NCBI GenBank assembly: GCA_005406025.1
Contig: BGZK01000019.1
Coordinates: 620,001 to 684,000 of the forward strand
Origin: Eumeta japonica
Lineage: Eukaryota; Arthropoda; Insecta; Lepidoptera; Psychidae
Length of the DNA: 64,000 nucleotides
Reading direction: 5' to 3'
Part shown: piece after piece, positions 1 to 12,311 of the stretch
How positions within the stretch are numbered: the first letter of the stretch is position 1
Layout of the letters: each line of letters opens with the position of its first letter
Translations under genes and position numbers: made by a program
The notes under the pieces: generated by a model
What the model was told of the DNA's origin: nothing
The model's input: the letters and a program-made list of their open reading frames with translations, nothing else
Databases searched by the model: none

Positions 1-936
1 TTTTGATATCAACCTAAGACTACCTAAAGAATTCTGAAGAGATCGAAATAGGTAAAAATCTGAGGGTGCAAGGTCAGTGTTATATGGTGGATACATTATC
101 ACTTCCCAACCAAACTCTAAATATTTGCTGAGTGGCTAATGCTGTGTGATCTGGCTCTATCATGGTGAAAAAGCACATCCTTTGTGTTGATCAATTCCGG
201 CCGTTTTTTTCTACTTTCCGTTTGAGTCTCGACAGGTGTGGGCAGTAGAGATCCGAATTGATGGTTCTGACCAGCGGTACAAGCTCATAATGAATAATGC
301 CCTACCAATCCCACCATATACATAGCCAAATTATTGTGAGTTAATCCGGATTTCGCTATAGTCTGTGGAGCTTGCTTGCCTTTTGACCATAATCTTTTTC
401 GCGCGTTCTTGTAGTAGGTAATACATTTTTCATTACCAGTGATCAATCTTTTCAAAAATGGTTCGGTTTTACTAGTTTTCAAAAAGGAATCGCAAATGAG
501 TATTTATTTATTCATTAATTTATTACATTTCTTTCAGTGAGATCATGTAGGACCCCAAGTATCGTGCTCTTTTTGTATATCCAGCTTTTTTCAAATGGGT
601 CAAAACTGTTTTATGATCTTGCTCTACTTTTTCCAAAATGGCATCGACTTTATCGGTAACAGGTCGGCCAGAGCGAGGTTCATATTTGACATAACATTAC
701 CGGACTGACGACGAGGTCCATAAACGTCAGAATTTATTTTCTCAGGTTGTGTCGCTCTTTCCCTTTTTTGTAATAAAATTTGAAAATGTATCTAATTTCT
801 ACATTAGAATCACTCATTTTGGTGGATCGTTTATACTTATTATTTATCTTTGTTTAAAATATCGTCTATTTAATGACATGAAAACTAGTAACTTTTTGCT
901 TATGAAATACAAAAAAACTTTTTCTCCGACCTAATA
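1..936 (-). mobile_element. Decayed mariner (family 1, copy A), cut by the window edge
   Basis: Minus-strand remnant of a mariner transposase. The clearest part is 285-482, which reads FLKRLITGNEKCITY and WSKGKQAPQTIAKSGLTHNN, the region around the first catalytic Asp ('TGDEKW' in intact elements, here with Asp changed to Asn). At 70-100 the complement gives YNTDLAP, the relic of 'YSPDLAPSD'. Elsewhere the frame is broken many times. The right boundary carries the 5' end CCGACCTAATA (complement TATTAGGTCGG), identical to that of copies at 8870 and 34178. The 3' end lies beyond position 1. Non-autonomous and dead. Confidence 0.85.
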
Positions 937-3900
937 GTATCAAACAAAAATCAACTTTCTAAGTCGCGTATTGTTAAGAGCAACAACGAAACCCTACACT
1001 GGATGTGCCACGACACGCACTTGGCTGGTTTCTTTCTTTTATTTACTTTTACTCCAGCTATTAAAATATATTTTCTTTTCTTTAGCGACATGAACCATTT
1101 ATAAACCTTGTGGACTTTATTATTCAAATTAAAAATATAAATCTTTGTATAATATACCACGTAGTTGGCGAAGTAGCCACTTAAATATTTTTTTAGTGTA
1201 TACACTCACGCCTATTTCCCAGAAGGGTAGGCACAGATCTCCACGTGAAACGATCCTTGTACACATATCTCAGTTCCCGATATTCATCAATCGTTTCATA
1301 CAGGCTCGTCGGTTTGGGATACTTAAAATTTGACCCTTCTTTAATAACAATAACAAAAATGTTTCTCCTACGAAATAAGAAAGGATAAACTTATTAATAA
1401 AAGCTAAAACTTTTTAATTAGATTAAAGCAATAACATCGGATTGCTTAAAAATAATTAATTCCTCGGCGGCCACGAACATGAACAGCTAAATGACGTTAC
1501 AGAACGAAGAGTACAGAAGACCTGGCAAATATGTAACTTAAGGGATACGCCTGATAACAAAGCATACGTCCACTAAATTATATGATGCAACTTCGAAATA
1601 ATCTCACGTACGCGCAAGTAAGTTGTGACGTACAGAACAGAACATGTAGTTTGCGTTAGTAATTTCATCGATAACCTGAATATGACAGTCGTTAAATAAC
1701 ACCTCACGCATCCGAAATCGACACACGGACAGAGATAATCGAGTACATCCTGTGACTTAAAAGTGTTCGAGCATCCGTAATAGGAAAATCGCGCGCGATC
1801 GACTAACTTGCAGTCCTGGATTTGTCAATAGGCCGTGTAGGCCGCGGCCTAGGGGCGGCAGATTTCAGAAAATTATTATTTTAGAAAGGTACATGGGGCG
1901 GCGGACATACGAGTGGCCTACGCTTATAAAAAATATAAATCCACCACTGCTAACGTGAGCGGAGATGACGTGAACGCCTACATTTAATAGGACGTTATCA
2001 ATATAATTAATCTCGTATAGTTAATTCTCTCTTCTCGGAAAATTCTAGAAAAGCATTGCAATGCAAAAAAATAATCGATATCTAGTAGATAGAATAAAAA
2101 GGGACGAGTCATGCCTATTAGCAAAATTGCAAATAATGCAGAATTACGCAGCATAATATCCATCGATCAGTCATAAATGTTAAAATTTGTAACACAATAA
2201 ACCAAACCAGCTTTTCGTCTGGCAGATTAGAATTTTGCTTATTCATTGTCAAAGAAGCAGTACCGATAAAAAACTAAAATTATCTAGTGACGTAAAACTG
2301 ACAGTGAAATGAAAAATATTAAAGTAAATTATGACATTATTTGTGTTTCACAGCGTTATATTAGCGAATTTCCAAACCTAAATACACGTCATGTCAATAA
2401 TATAGCCCAACTAATTTAATTTTAATTAAACATATTTTGACCGATTACGACCGGACCGTAAGCAGTAAGTACAATTACTGCTCATTACTCTAATATTAAC
2501 TTTGGTATATGGCAACCATTATCTTGGGTATAGTTTTAAAACGTTATAAATATAGTCAATAGTACACAAATCAACACGTCAGATAATGTCGGTTGAAGTA
2601 CTGGTTCGTTTCGATTTCACACGTTTGATAGGTCGTCACGATGCGGCTGTCACGGACCGAAATAACCACGACGCGCCGCTCACGTGCAGCAAGTAATGGG
2701 TAACTCATTCAACTCCGTCGTCCGCGCCGGCTCGTACGACCGCACGCCGTCGCGCGCGCTCGGCCCCGGAGCTTGTTATGGCGAGTCCTTTGTTGCGATA
2801 TTGATTACATTATTTATGGTGAACGGTGGATGCAGTTTTAGGAGTTACAATTCTCTCTGTAACCCATCTTTTCCCGGACGTGCTAAGTCGCATATAATAT
2901 GTTCTGAAATACACATATATTTCGGAAGCTTTTGTACACAAGTTCCGAATAAAGCCAATGCCGTATGTTCGGACATCGAACTTTCTGGTCGTAGTCAGGT
3001 GCCGGTTCACCCTGTTCATATGTCACTTGAGATAATATTTAATTTGGCGCAGTACAGTTTGCGCCCCACTATTGAGGCGATCGGCGCTCGAGTGCGGCCG
3101 ATGCTCTACAATTGATTGTTTGATTGTGACCGTTTTCCGATTCGAACTTGTACGATGAACTTAAAGGATCGTTTTTTCATAGCTAGATTCATTATAATAT
3201 AATTTTTAATGGTCGAGTTTTAGTTTTTTTTTTATCTTCGAAGGACGACCGCGCCAAACGACGTCTCTTCAATATAATTTGCGAGATTTGTACATCGACG
3301 CAATCTATCAGGTCATGTAAATTAGGTATCGAAGACCTTCGACAAATTCTGTTATTACAACAGCATTGCACACGTTAAGATTCTGATCCTTCGATTTTGC
3401 AGACCATTCTTCAGCAGATATTAAATTTATAAAATATTCCATGAACTTCTTCATCTACGAAATATCGTAAGCTTACATCTGCAAACTAATTCCATTTACG
3501 ACTAATGTGTTTTTATTTGTCCGCCTAGCAATTAAAACTTCCTAAGTGTATCAGTGTGGAACTTTGGTCATTGCATGTGGAATATTTTGCAACAAATTTT
3601 CGCAGTGCGTCAGCGCCGCCAAACAAAAATTAAAAACAAGAAGTGTCGGCGATCTCCGGCTAGGTCGGGCGATCGCGAGGGGAGGGAAGGATGAGCGGGG
3701 TGAGCCCGTCAACAACGCGAGGCTGTGACGAGACGAGATTTATTCGTCGCTAAGCCAGTGATTAGTTAATAGTTGCTTTCGATTTACAAATATGTATTAC
3801 ATTTTCAGATATTTTTATATGATTGTACATCGTTTAGTGTCAGTTCTAAAGTAAAAGGTAACACAAGAAAAAGTGGTGGCCACTCAAAGGATATCAAAGT

Positions 3901-4676
3901 ACTACAAATGAGTCCTTTCTGTTTTCTATCCTTTTGAGTGTTATTATAATGGGAAATTTTTACATCTAGCATAGTTCGCGCACCAAGAGGTTTAATTCAC
4001 GAGCCGAAGATAACGTACACACTACTTTTTACAAACAAAGAAAAAATTACGTTTCTTGTGGGAATAGTCGTAAGATTTTGTGATTTATAACAGCAAAATC
4101 TGAATAGAATTTGCATGGTAGATAGTTGATACATACAACTGCTACTCTAAAAAAAACGTCTGAATACAAAAACACGATTTTTTTTTATAGTCAAATAAAA
4201 TACTTTTTGTGGAATAGAGAGGGAAGAGTAATTAAAAAACGAATAGTATTGGAATCGGAGTAGGGCAAAGATAGTGATTGATAATCGGTTCGGTATCAAA
4301 TTCAGAATGGAGATTTTAATAATAAAAATCACAATCAAGATTTTTTAACTACGCGGATGGAGACACGGGTAAAACTAGTAATCATATACAAAAAGCAAAT
4401 GTGTGCATTCTCCCATCGGCAGAGCACCGCATGCGGTGTAATTAAATACTTGATAAAGCATCCGTCATCATTTGTTTAGTCTTTTTATCTAATACGGTCA
4501 AACGTATCTGGTAAAAAAGTATCAGAGCCGTTGCGGAACGCCCGAGTCAAACATCCAAACTATTTTATCTGGAAAATGTGCATGGAAAGCTGGTAAAGGT
4601 AATTAATATGGCATAATCAAAAATAAAATATTCACATCAGTTTAAAGAAAAAAATTTGGCCCTAAAGGCCAACTGC
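937..4676. other. No gene seen
   Basis: AT-rich DNA apart from CpG-rich patches at 2640-2790 and 3600-3740, and a GC-rich degenerate patch at 1825-1920 (ggccgcggcctaggggcggc). It lies downstream of the last mitoferrin exon found and may be part of its next intron. Confidence 0.5.
2580..2790. promoter_or_regulatory. CpG-rich block, possible promoter or first exon
   Basis: A short GC- and CpG-rich island in AT-rich DNA ('gacgcgccgctcacgtgc', 'cgtcgtccgcgccggctcg'). A small frame on the plus strand (MSVEVLVRFDFTRLIGRH..., ATG at about 2587) and a longer one (2684-3115) cross it, but neither resembles a known protein. It might be the 5' end of an unseen gene. Confidence 0.25.
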
Positions 4677-5191
4677 AACTTCCCGCTAATTTTATCCGTT
4701 TCGATTTCTTTCGACAACGATTTCTCGCAAACGAATCAACCGATTTTGACCCGGTTTGCGGCAATCGATGTGTTTTTAATAGGTTAAGAGCTGATTAGAT
4801 TTTGGAATTGATCGGTCAAACCATTTTAAAGTTATTTTGAAAAAACCACTTTAAAAAATTCTTAATTTTTTGAAAATTTTTAAAAATCTACCGGTCCAAA
4901 TCGACCCAAACTTTTCGGAAATCTAAGTTTGGTGAAACTCTTTGGAACGCCGTTTAGTGGGCTCGATTCGGTCAAGCCGTTTAAAAGTTATAAGAGGTTT
5001 ACATACATCCACACATACACACGCACACACATCCACACAGACATACGGACATCATCTCAGGGATGAGCAGGGAAGCTTCCTAGGCTCTCAGAACGTCGAG
5101 ATCTGATGAGAATTCGATTTTTGCAAAATGGAGTGAAACCAATAACTTCCCGAAAATTTTAGAAAATTTTTAATTTTCTTAGCGGGAAGTT
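4677..5191. mobile_element. 515-bp element with terminal repeats AACTTCCCGCTAA
   Basis: Begins AACTTCCCGCTAA and ends with its exact complement TTAGCGGGAAGTT. The interior is non-coding, with a short CA/CACA-rich stretch near 5003-5040. A second copy at 45475-45966 is close in sequence. Non-autonomous DNA element; superfamily not determined and no target duplication was clear. Confidence 0.8.
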
Positions 5192-7769
5192 AAAAATATT
5201 CTTTATTTACAGGTATAAATTGATATAACATCAAAATTGAAAACGTGTACCGACGTGAACGACAACACTGCACATGCTGTAAGTACTCAACGCAGAGTGC
5301 GGGGAAGGGCTGCCGGATCGAGAGGGAAGCGTCGCCACGCCGACAGGCGGTGTGACCCGCCACGTTTGATGTTTCAGGTCAAAAATCGGTGACGATACCG
5401 GAACTCTTTATCAGTTGAAAATCTCGAAGAGTGTTATGAAATCTATTTAAAATTTTATGGATCACAACTCAAAGCTCGCATCGCAAACGCTCAACTTCCG
5501 TCTCATGAACAACATTCGACATTCAAAATATCAACAAAAAAAAAAGCAATGAAACATCACGGCGAGTGCTGTGTTGTGACAACGCGAATCACTATTGTCT
5601 CGGGGAGGGAAGCAGAAAACAACACCGTGTGAAGTGCGTCTGCGCATCACGATATTGTCAAGTAAACAATGTTATCTGGTATGTTTGATTGGAGTTGACT
5701 TTGCGGTCGTCGTGTTTCTATTATTACACTTGTTTACGCCCTGTCTGCTTCTATATTAACTGCGAATGGAGTTCGAATGAAACATGAACTCGATTCGTTT
5801 TTATCAATAGCGGCTGCAGTTGTATAGTTAGCGACAAGTACGGTTTCATTAGTTACCTTCTCCTACCCGAAAAGAAAATGACAACTACATTTTAACAAAT
5901 GAGATTTGCTCGGTTCTAACTATGCTTGAATTCAAAACTGAAAATGAGAATTAAGCTTTTCTATTATAATTTTACGAATTTTACGAATCTTCTAATATTT
6001 CAAAAGACATTGTGTAATAAAGTGTTCGTTTTGCGCCTTCATAGTTGCATCGGTTTTTCTTTTGCGTTCCTTCCGAGCAAACTAAAGCAAACAGCGATAT
6101 GGTTCACTGTACCTCCACTGAGAAAGTTCAAACCAAAAAGTAATATAATAAATCGGTGAATTAATGCGATATTTTTTTAAATACGTATAAATACTATACT
6201 GGGAAATGGATGGAATTTTACCACGGTGTTGACACTTGTTTCGAAAGCTTTTATTTAAATTCCTGTGTGAATATGTTAGAAAAATTGTAAGTTAGCTCGA
6301 TTCTCTCTAAGTTTGAACAATTGTCACTGCCTTAGTTGTGTACTTCTAAGGTATCCGTCATCTCATGAAGTAACTCTTTATAGAAGAACAGCGTCATTTG
6401 ATACTAACGTGTACCTACTACTTTGTATAATAAGTACACGTTTACATTTAACAACAAACAACTTCAACATGACTTGCGAATCTGTAGTAGTTCAGAAGTA
6501 CTAGCTATTCGATGATTCACATTGTCTATTTTTTTTGCCAATAAAATAAACGGTATTCACATCTACAAAACATATCATGTTAAACATTTATTACTGTAAT
6601 ATTTGGTAGAATTTTAAAACATTTTTACTCAATAAAATGTTAAAACATTTTTTTTTACTTTTGTTTATGTAATTTGCAATGACAATGCGAAAATACGAGT
6701 ACAAAATTTAACTACATACTTTTTTATGTATTGACGCCATGAAGATTTGTCCGTTGGGCATATCATACAATATTATGAATGTCGTGGTGTTAGAGGTTAT
6801 CAAAGTTTTCGTTGAACACCTATTAAATTCTAATTGTTTCAAAAACAACAGATAAGTTACAGACACAATAAAAAGAACGTCGACCGTAGGGACCGATGAG
6901 ACGACTTCATCTTGTATCAGATTTTAGATTAACACTTAAGCATTAATTAGTGACAATCAAGGCTTATGGAAGTGCAATATTCTTTATTTCAAATATTCAT
7001 GTGCAGTGTTGTACAATGCACTGCAGGTGCTAGGTGGGGGAGCTTTTCTCCCTCTCACAACTTTTTTTATGACAGGTTAAGGTACCTGGCGAAAAAATGA
7101 TCATTATTAGTCGGTCTTAAACTCTTGATTAGAGTTGTAAATTTTCATTCAAGTAATAAAGTATATCTGATTTGAACAAAGATAAATAAAGAGTATCATT
7201 TTATAAAAAAGAGTACATATTATACATTTACATTTTTATACTAGCACTTCCGTAGACATTTGACTTCGATTTATTGTATCCTTTTTATTGTAAAGTATTG
7301 AATCAATTAAGAGAACAATTTAATGTTTATTTCATTTATTTACACTTGTATTTCTAGTGAACTTTAGGTCAAAAAGTTAGTTTCTGTTAAAAAAGTACTT
7401 TAGCCTACTCTGCCAATGCTGTAGATTATTTAAAAGTACGCCCAAATAAAGTAGACTATAATACTCTATTTTAGAGTGCGGTTGGCAACCTTAATGTACT
7501 AACTATTAACATCAGTTCAGGTTGAGAGTTGCTAACGATCATCGTCACAAACACAGTTAACACTTCCGAGATTAACGGCTTACCTTTCTCTCATGTTATA
7601 ATTTAATTCAAGTTAAAAAACTTATGGGTTTGACCTATAAGTCAGTACAAACTCTTTACGTTCAATAACAAAGACAAAGCTATGACCACTCATCGCCCAA
7701 ATACTTCATATTAGGTACAAATTCAAGATAATTTTTCATCTTATTTTATTTACATTTAATAATGATGTA
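5192..7769. other. No gene seen
   Basis: AT-rich with one GC-rich patch at 5290-5375. Frames at 5926-6159 and 6313-6504 have no domain-like features. A short palindrome-like gtgcagtgttgtacaatgcac lies near 7001-7021. Confidence 0.5.
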
Positions 7770-8870
7770 CCTATACACGCCATTTTATAGGCAGTGACAA
7801 TCCCATTGCTGTAGAATTTTGGGACTTATTTTGAATCATCTCTTGATGTTAACCTAACACTTATCTAAATAATTCTGAAGAGATCGAAACAGGTGAAAAT
7901 CTCAGGGTGGGTTTGCAGATGGGCTAAAGACGTGTGTGGTCAGGCGTCATCATGGTGAAAAACCACACCCTTTCTCTTGATGAATTCCAGGCCTTTTTTT
8001 TTCTACTTCTTGCTTGCGTCTCTTATCAGATGTTGGCAGTAAATACTCAAATTGATGTTGCTTGGCGGTAAATGCTCATAATGAATAATATGCTTCTACT
8101 ACCACCATACACATAGCATCAATTTTTTGTGAGTTAATCCGGGTTTCGCTATAGTCTGTGGAGCTTGCTTGCTTATTGACCATGACCTTTTTCGCACCTT
8201 CTTGTGGTAGCTAATCGATTTTTCTACACCAGTGATCAATCTTTTCAAAAACCGTTCGCTTTCATTACGTTTCAATAGAGAATTGTAAATGAGTACGATT
8301 CATTAATTTTTTTCAGTAGGCTCGTGTGAAACCAATGCATGAAGCTTTTTTGTATATTTTGTTTTTTTTCAATTGGGTCAAAACTGTTTTGTGGTATCCA
8401 GCTCGTCAGCTATTTCGTAAGAACTAATATGCTGATCTTTGCTCTACTTTTTCCAAAATGACATCGACTTTATCTGTAACAGGTCGACCAGAGCGAGGTT
8501 CATATTTGGCATTTTCAGTCCGATGATTTTCATCGGACTGAAAATGCTTGAACAAGTTTTATGCTACTTTTACCGACACTCTATTAGGTCCATAAACGTC
8601 ACAAACTTTTTTCGTGGCTTGTCGCATTTTTCTTTTTTTTTGTAATAAAACTTCAAAATGTAAAGAATTTCTTCGTTAGATTTACAAATTTTGGTGGGCA
8701 GAAAAACAATAAAAAAATGGCGGGACACCGATTTTAGTTTTTGTTTTTTTTTTATTATTTTAATCCATTTAATTGTATCAAAACTAGCTAGATACAAACA
8801 GCACAAATAAAATATTTCACTGTAAATTTATGCTTATAAAATACGAAAAAACTTTTTCTCCGACCTAATA
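7770..8870 (-). mobile_element. Decayed mariner (family 1, copy B)
   Basis: Second copy of the same mariner family, minus strand, nearly full length. Conceptual fragments include EPRSGRPVTDKVDVILEKVE, FLKRLITGVEKSISYHKK, SKQAPQTIAKPGLTHK, LCVWW, a relic of 'VFHHDNARPHT' (VFHHDDA) and, near the left end, 'QKFYSNGI'. Several frameshifts and stops separate them. The 5' end at 8870 is CCGACCTAATA. A perfect 18-bp snap-back sits at 8509-8547. The left boundary near 7770 is approximate because I could not define its terminal repeat. Confidence 0.85.
8509..8547. repeat. 18-bp perfect hairpin inside mariner copy B
   Basis: GCATTTTCAGTCCGATGA, loop TTT, then the exact reverse complement TCATCGGACTGAAAATGC. 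Related copies at about 690-710 and 32670-32700 have only one arm, so the palindrome is a local feature of this copy. Confidence 0.9.
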
Positions 8871-11864
8871 TATTTCTTTGACATCTACACATATATTAAA
8901 GCAGTAGAAGCCGGTATGTCGGTACATTAAAGGTATGTTACGAAGAAAGGAGAGGGGACGATAAGATAAAGGTGATAAATAAAATAAGAAAAAAAACACA
9001 TTTTATTTATTATCTCTATGTCTGTCTGTCTGTTCTCGCACATCTTTCAAGTTACTGAACATATTTTAATGCGGGTTAACATATTTTAACGGGTAGATAA
9101 ATCCTAACGTGGAATAGAATATAGGCTTTATTTTAATTAAATTAGATAACAGGGAGAAAGTTATCCCTGCTTAAAAATATATCCGAGAATTTACAAGGTA
9201 AATAATGATTGCTAAAATCTATACTCGACCTTTGAACATGTCGCGCTCGACTTACTGAAAAATACACTAGGAAAGTGATAAATATTTTATCGATATTCAA
9301 GCCTAACACATACAAGTAGATATACTGGACGACCGTTCGCCTAGTTTTATTATATTATAAACAGTAACAAATTTCACAACAATGTGGACGCCATTGAAAA
9401 CATTGTTTAAAAAAAATATGTCAAGTCATGCAACACTCGCCGTAAACTTTTAAACTCCCGACCCACCCATCACCTTCGCGGTCGTGACGTACGTACGGAG
9501 TTTCGCGGTAGGAAGTATCTCGATACACGTGGAATATTTAGCTGCCGACAAGTTAACAATTCGTTTTGCGTTAAAATGAGCTTGTAGTTGGTGACTCTAC
9601 TGATAATTGATATTATCGGAGATTTATTTCTATTTAACACTTATTTTTATTACTCGTTTACTGTTACACGGTATAATGTTTATTCCTTCTTTTTTTAAGA
9701 GGCATTATTTTTTAACCATAGTTTTTGATAGAAAAGTGTATTAGATATTGCTACTGATCTCGTTGAAAGAAGTTTGAACATGATGATAAGAAGTTTAACG
9801 TTACGAACATCTGATTGGTGATTTACATATCTTTTTAAAAAATATTTGTTCCTCTGTGTATTGTATACTTTATTTATTCTCATCAAATCCATCTATATAT
9901 GGATCCAATCCATACATCCACCGAATTGAAAATCAAATTTTCATTATATATATATGATGAAAATAATATTTAACAACGATCAAATTTTGTAAGCATTATT
10001 AATTTGACTTGTATCAAGTTCTATTTATCCCACTGCTGAGACATGCTCTCCCACAATATTTTAATTTCAAATTGCAGAAGATTTCACACAAAATAATTTA
10101 TTAAACAACGATTGACACCAATTCTTGCAACGTTATCACGAAATAATACTTTATCTATAATGACAAATCGTATCTACATAAATGTTGAACAATTTGCAGT
10201 ATTATCAATAATGTGGCGCCGCAGATTTGCTAATTACGATTAAGCCGTGTAATCATAAGCATTGCGATGTATCCCTACGCAATATACGACCGTATAAATT
10301 TAGCATCTTTGGAGACCTCCGCCACTGAACACTGGCCGACGTGTTGTCCTATCCGTTAGTGTTATGTACGAACAATAATAAGCCTAATTGTTTATTAGGT
10401 CCGTATTTTATAAAGCTTAATTGAAAAATCAAAAAATCCGACTGTCTACAAATAAACTAAAAGGATGGCAATAAAATTTGTAAAAATGAATCAATCAAAT
10501 TTGGCGATATTTGGAGTAGGAGGTACAGATGAAGAACAAGCCGCGTTAAGGGAGTAAAACACTAATCTGATACCTCCAACAGTAAATATTATTATATTTC
10601 ATTTTCTTACGCGTCTTGTTTCCATTCTTTAGTTCACTTTTACGAAGTCGGGGTTTTATTACTAGTTTATTGGCTTTTTAGTTGTCTTTCCACAATTAAT
10701 TTCCTGTTTTCCTGCTACTAGCGGTGTAAAGGGCGTGTATCGTTGTAACAATCGTAATAAAGTCTTTTATTGATCGAGAATATTACGTTTGCACTTACTA
10801 AATTATAACAAAAAAATAGCAGCACACTAGACTTTAAACTAGAACATGGACAACTAAGGTCATTAAGGAAGAGATGCGTTAATTCGGCGTTACAAATCCG
10901 GACAAAAAAGAGACTGTTCCAGTATGTGTTAACCACGAACATGGCGAAGGAAGATATATAGATATAGCGTTTAGTATAGCACACATTGAAAATGTAGAAA
11001 AATATCCGACACACCAAAATCTCTCATTAAAGGGGTATTCAAATAAACTTGCGACTAAAGAAAATTCAGTGCCAAAGATCAAATAAATTTAATAAACTAG
11101 GCAAGTTTACTTGTCATAAATATTATATTTATTCTGACAGGATACAAACCGCTGTGATGATAAAAAATAGTCGGCAATATATCCTACATCTTCAAACGCC
11201 TCATCACGTCTACCTTGCACCCAAAAAATTGTATTTTGACTAGCGAGAACGATTGATTATTCAGTAATGTCTAATAAACTTAAAATTTTGTAATGGACAC
11301 GCACTTTTTATTAACCACGAACACATATAAAAATATTTTTTTTCCTTTTATTCGGTCCTTTATCGTACGCGATGGTGAATAATTTTTTTTGGCCGCGCTC
11401 TTTGACCTTCCTCAAGCAGATACGTAATAATCACGAGTTGGTATTTCGTTTGACGACAAAGGCGGTGCCGATACTGCCTTTCGTCATTATCAATTATAAC
11501 TTTTTCCAAGTTCTGCAATGAGTTTGGAAAAAGAGAACAACATACATATGAAAAGGCGGCACAATGCATTTAATTTTATTGACACAAATCGTCAACGTTT
11601 AGCACGTTCAGAATTTTTTCTCGGTTTAATCTCACTATTAACATTTTTTTTTAATTCTTACTACATCCTTAAAAAAATCAATTATTCTTCTTCAGGGACA
11701 ATCGAAATTCTCTTTTCTTATACAAAATTTTGCTAACTATGCCTTTTAAAGTCGATAAAAACTTTTTACACTCATATACATATCTAGTAAACTAAACATG
11801 GACACAAACGAATTATATGAATAGCGATTTTATTTAGTTATTAATAATATTTATATATCATAAT
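8871..11864. other. No gene seen
   Basis: AT-rich. A modest GC- and CpG-rich stretch at 9465-9530. Overlapping opposite-strand frames around 10718-11569 look like chance. Confidence 0.5.
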
Positions 11865-11922
11865 TATAATATATATCCAAAAGGATATATATAAGAATAA
11901 TCGTTAAAAAACGATTATTCGA
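11865..11922. repeat. Two adjacent small hairpins
   Basis: ATATATATCC/GGATATATAT around 11870-11892, then GAATAATCGTT, a short A loop and AACGATTATTC (11896-11921). No function is evident. Confidence 0.6.
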
Positions 11923-12216
11923 GATAAAACCCATTCAAAGAAAGAAATGGAACGCACATTTAATCTTAAAACTAACTTTTTGTTGAATATCCGTTTAAGG
12001 GTCTCTTCGAATGCTATCCATATCTAAAATAATTTTTCATGGGCCATCGCAGCTGTAAGACGACTTCAGACAGTTCTTTGATACATTCTTGATCCAGAAA
12101 CAATGAAAATCTATTAAAATCTAATCCTCGTTAGCGCATTCAGATTTCCTTACTCACGATTTTCGTAGTGTTACTATTATCATAATTAACGTTAATATGA
12201 ATATGATAGGACTCAC

Positions 12217-12273
12217 CTTCAGCTGGATTTGATACGGCGTCGTGCACCAGCGACGCGACGCAACCCGACAGAC
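12217..12273 (-). CDS. mfrn: Mitoferrin, exon 4
   Basis: Short fourth coding exon, 57 nt, with acceptor GTGTCCAG and donor GAAG|GTGAGT. Joined in phase with exon 3 it reads GLSGCVASLVHDAVSNPAE, which matches the third helix of mitoferrins (G..GCVA.L.HDA...P.[DE]VVK) and starts the second Px[D/E]xx[K/R] signature. It ends in phase 1, so the next exon should begin with two bases completing a Val codon, followed by a lysine of 'VVKQRMQ' type. I searched positions 1-12200 by eye and did not find that exon, so the gene presumably continues beyond the left edge of the window. Too short to be recognised as an ORF on its own; phase and motif make it convincing. Confidence 0.9.
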
Positions 12274-12311
12274 CTGGACACGAATACAGACATTTATTAA
12301 ATGCTTAAAAC

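Noticed and set aside
2684..3115. 143-codon plus-strand ORF, the longest non-transposon frame
   Set aside because: No recognisable domain; it overlaps another frame on the opposite strand (2810-3019) and composition looks like CpG-rich DNA followed by random sequence. Kept only as part of a possible promoter block.
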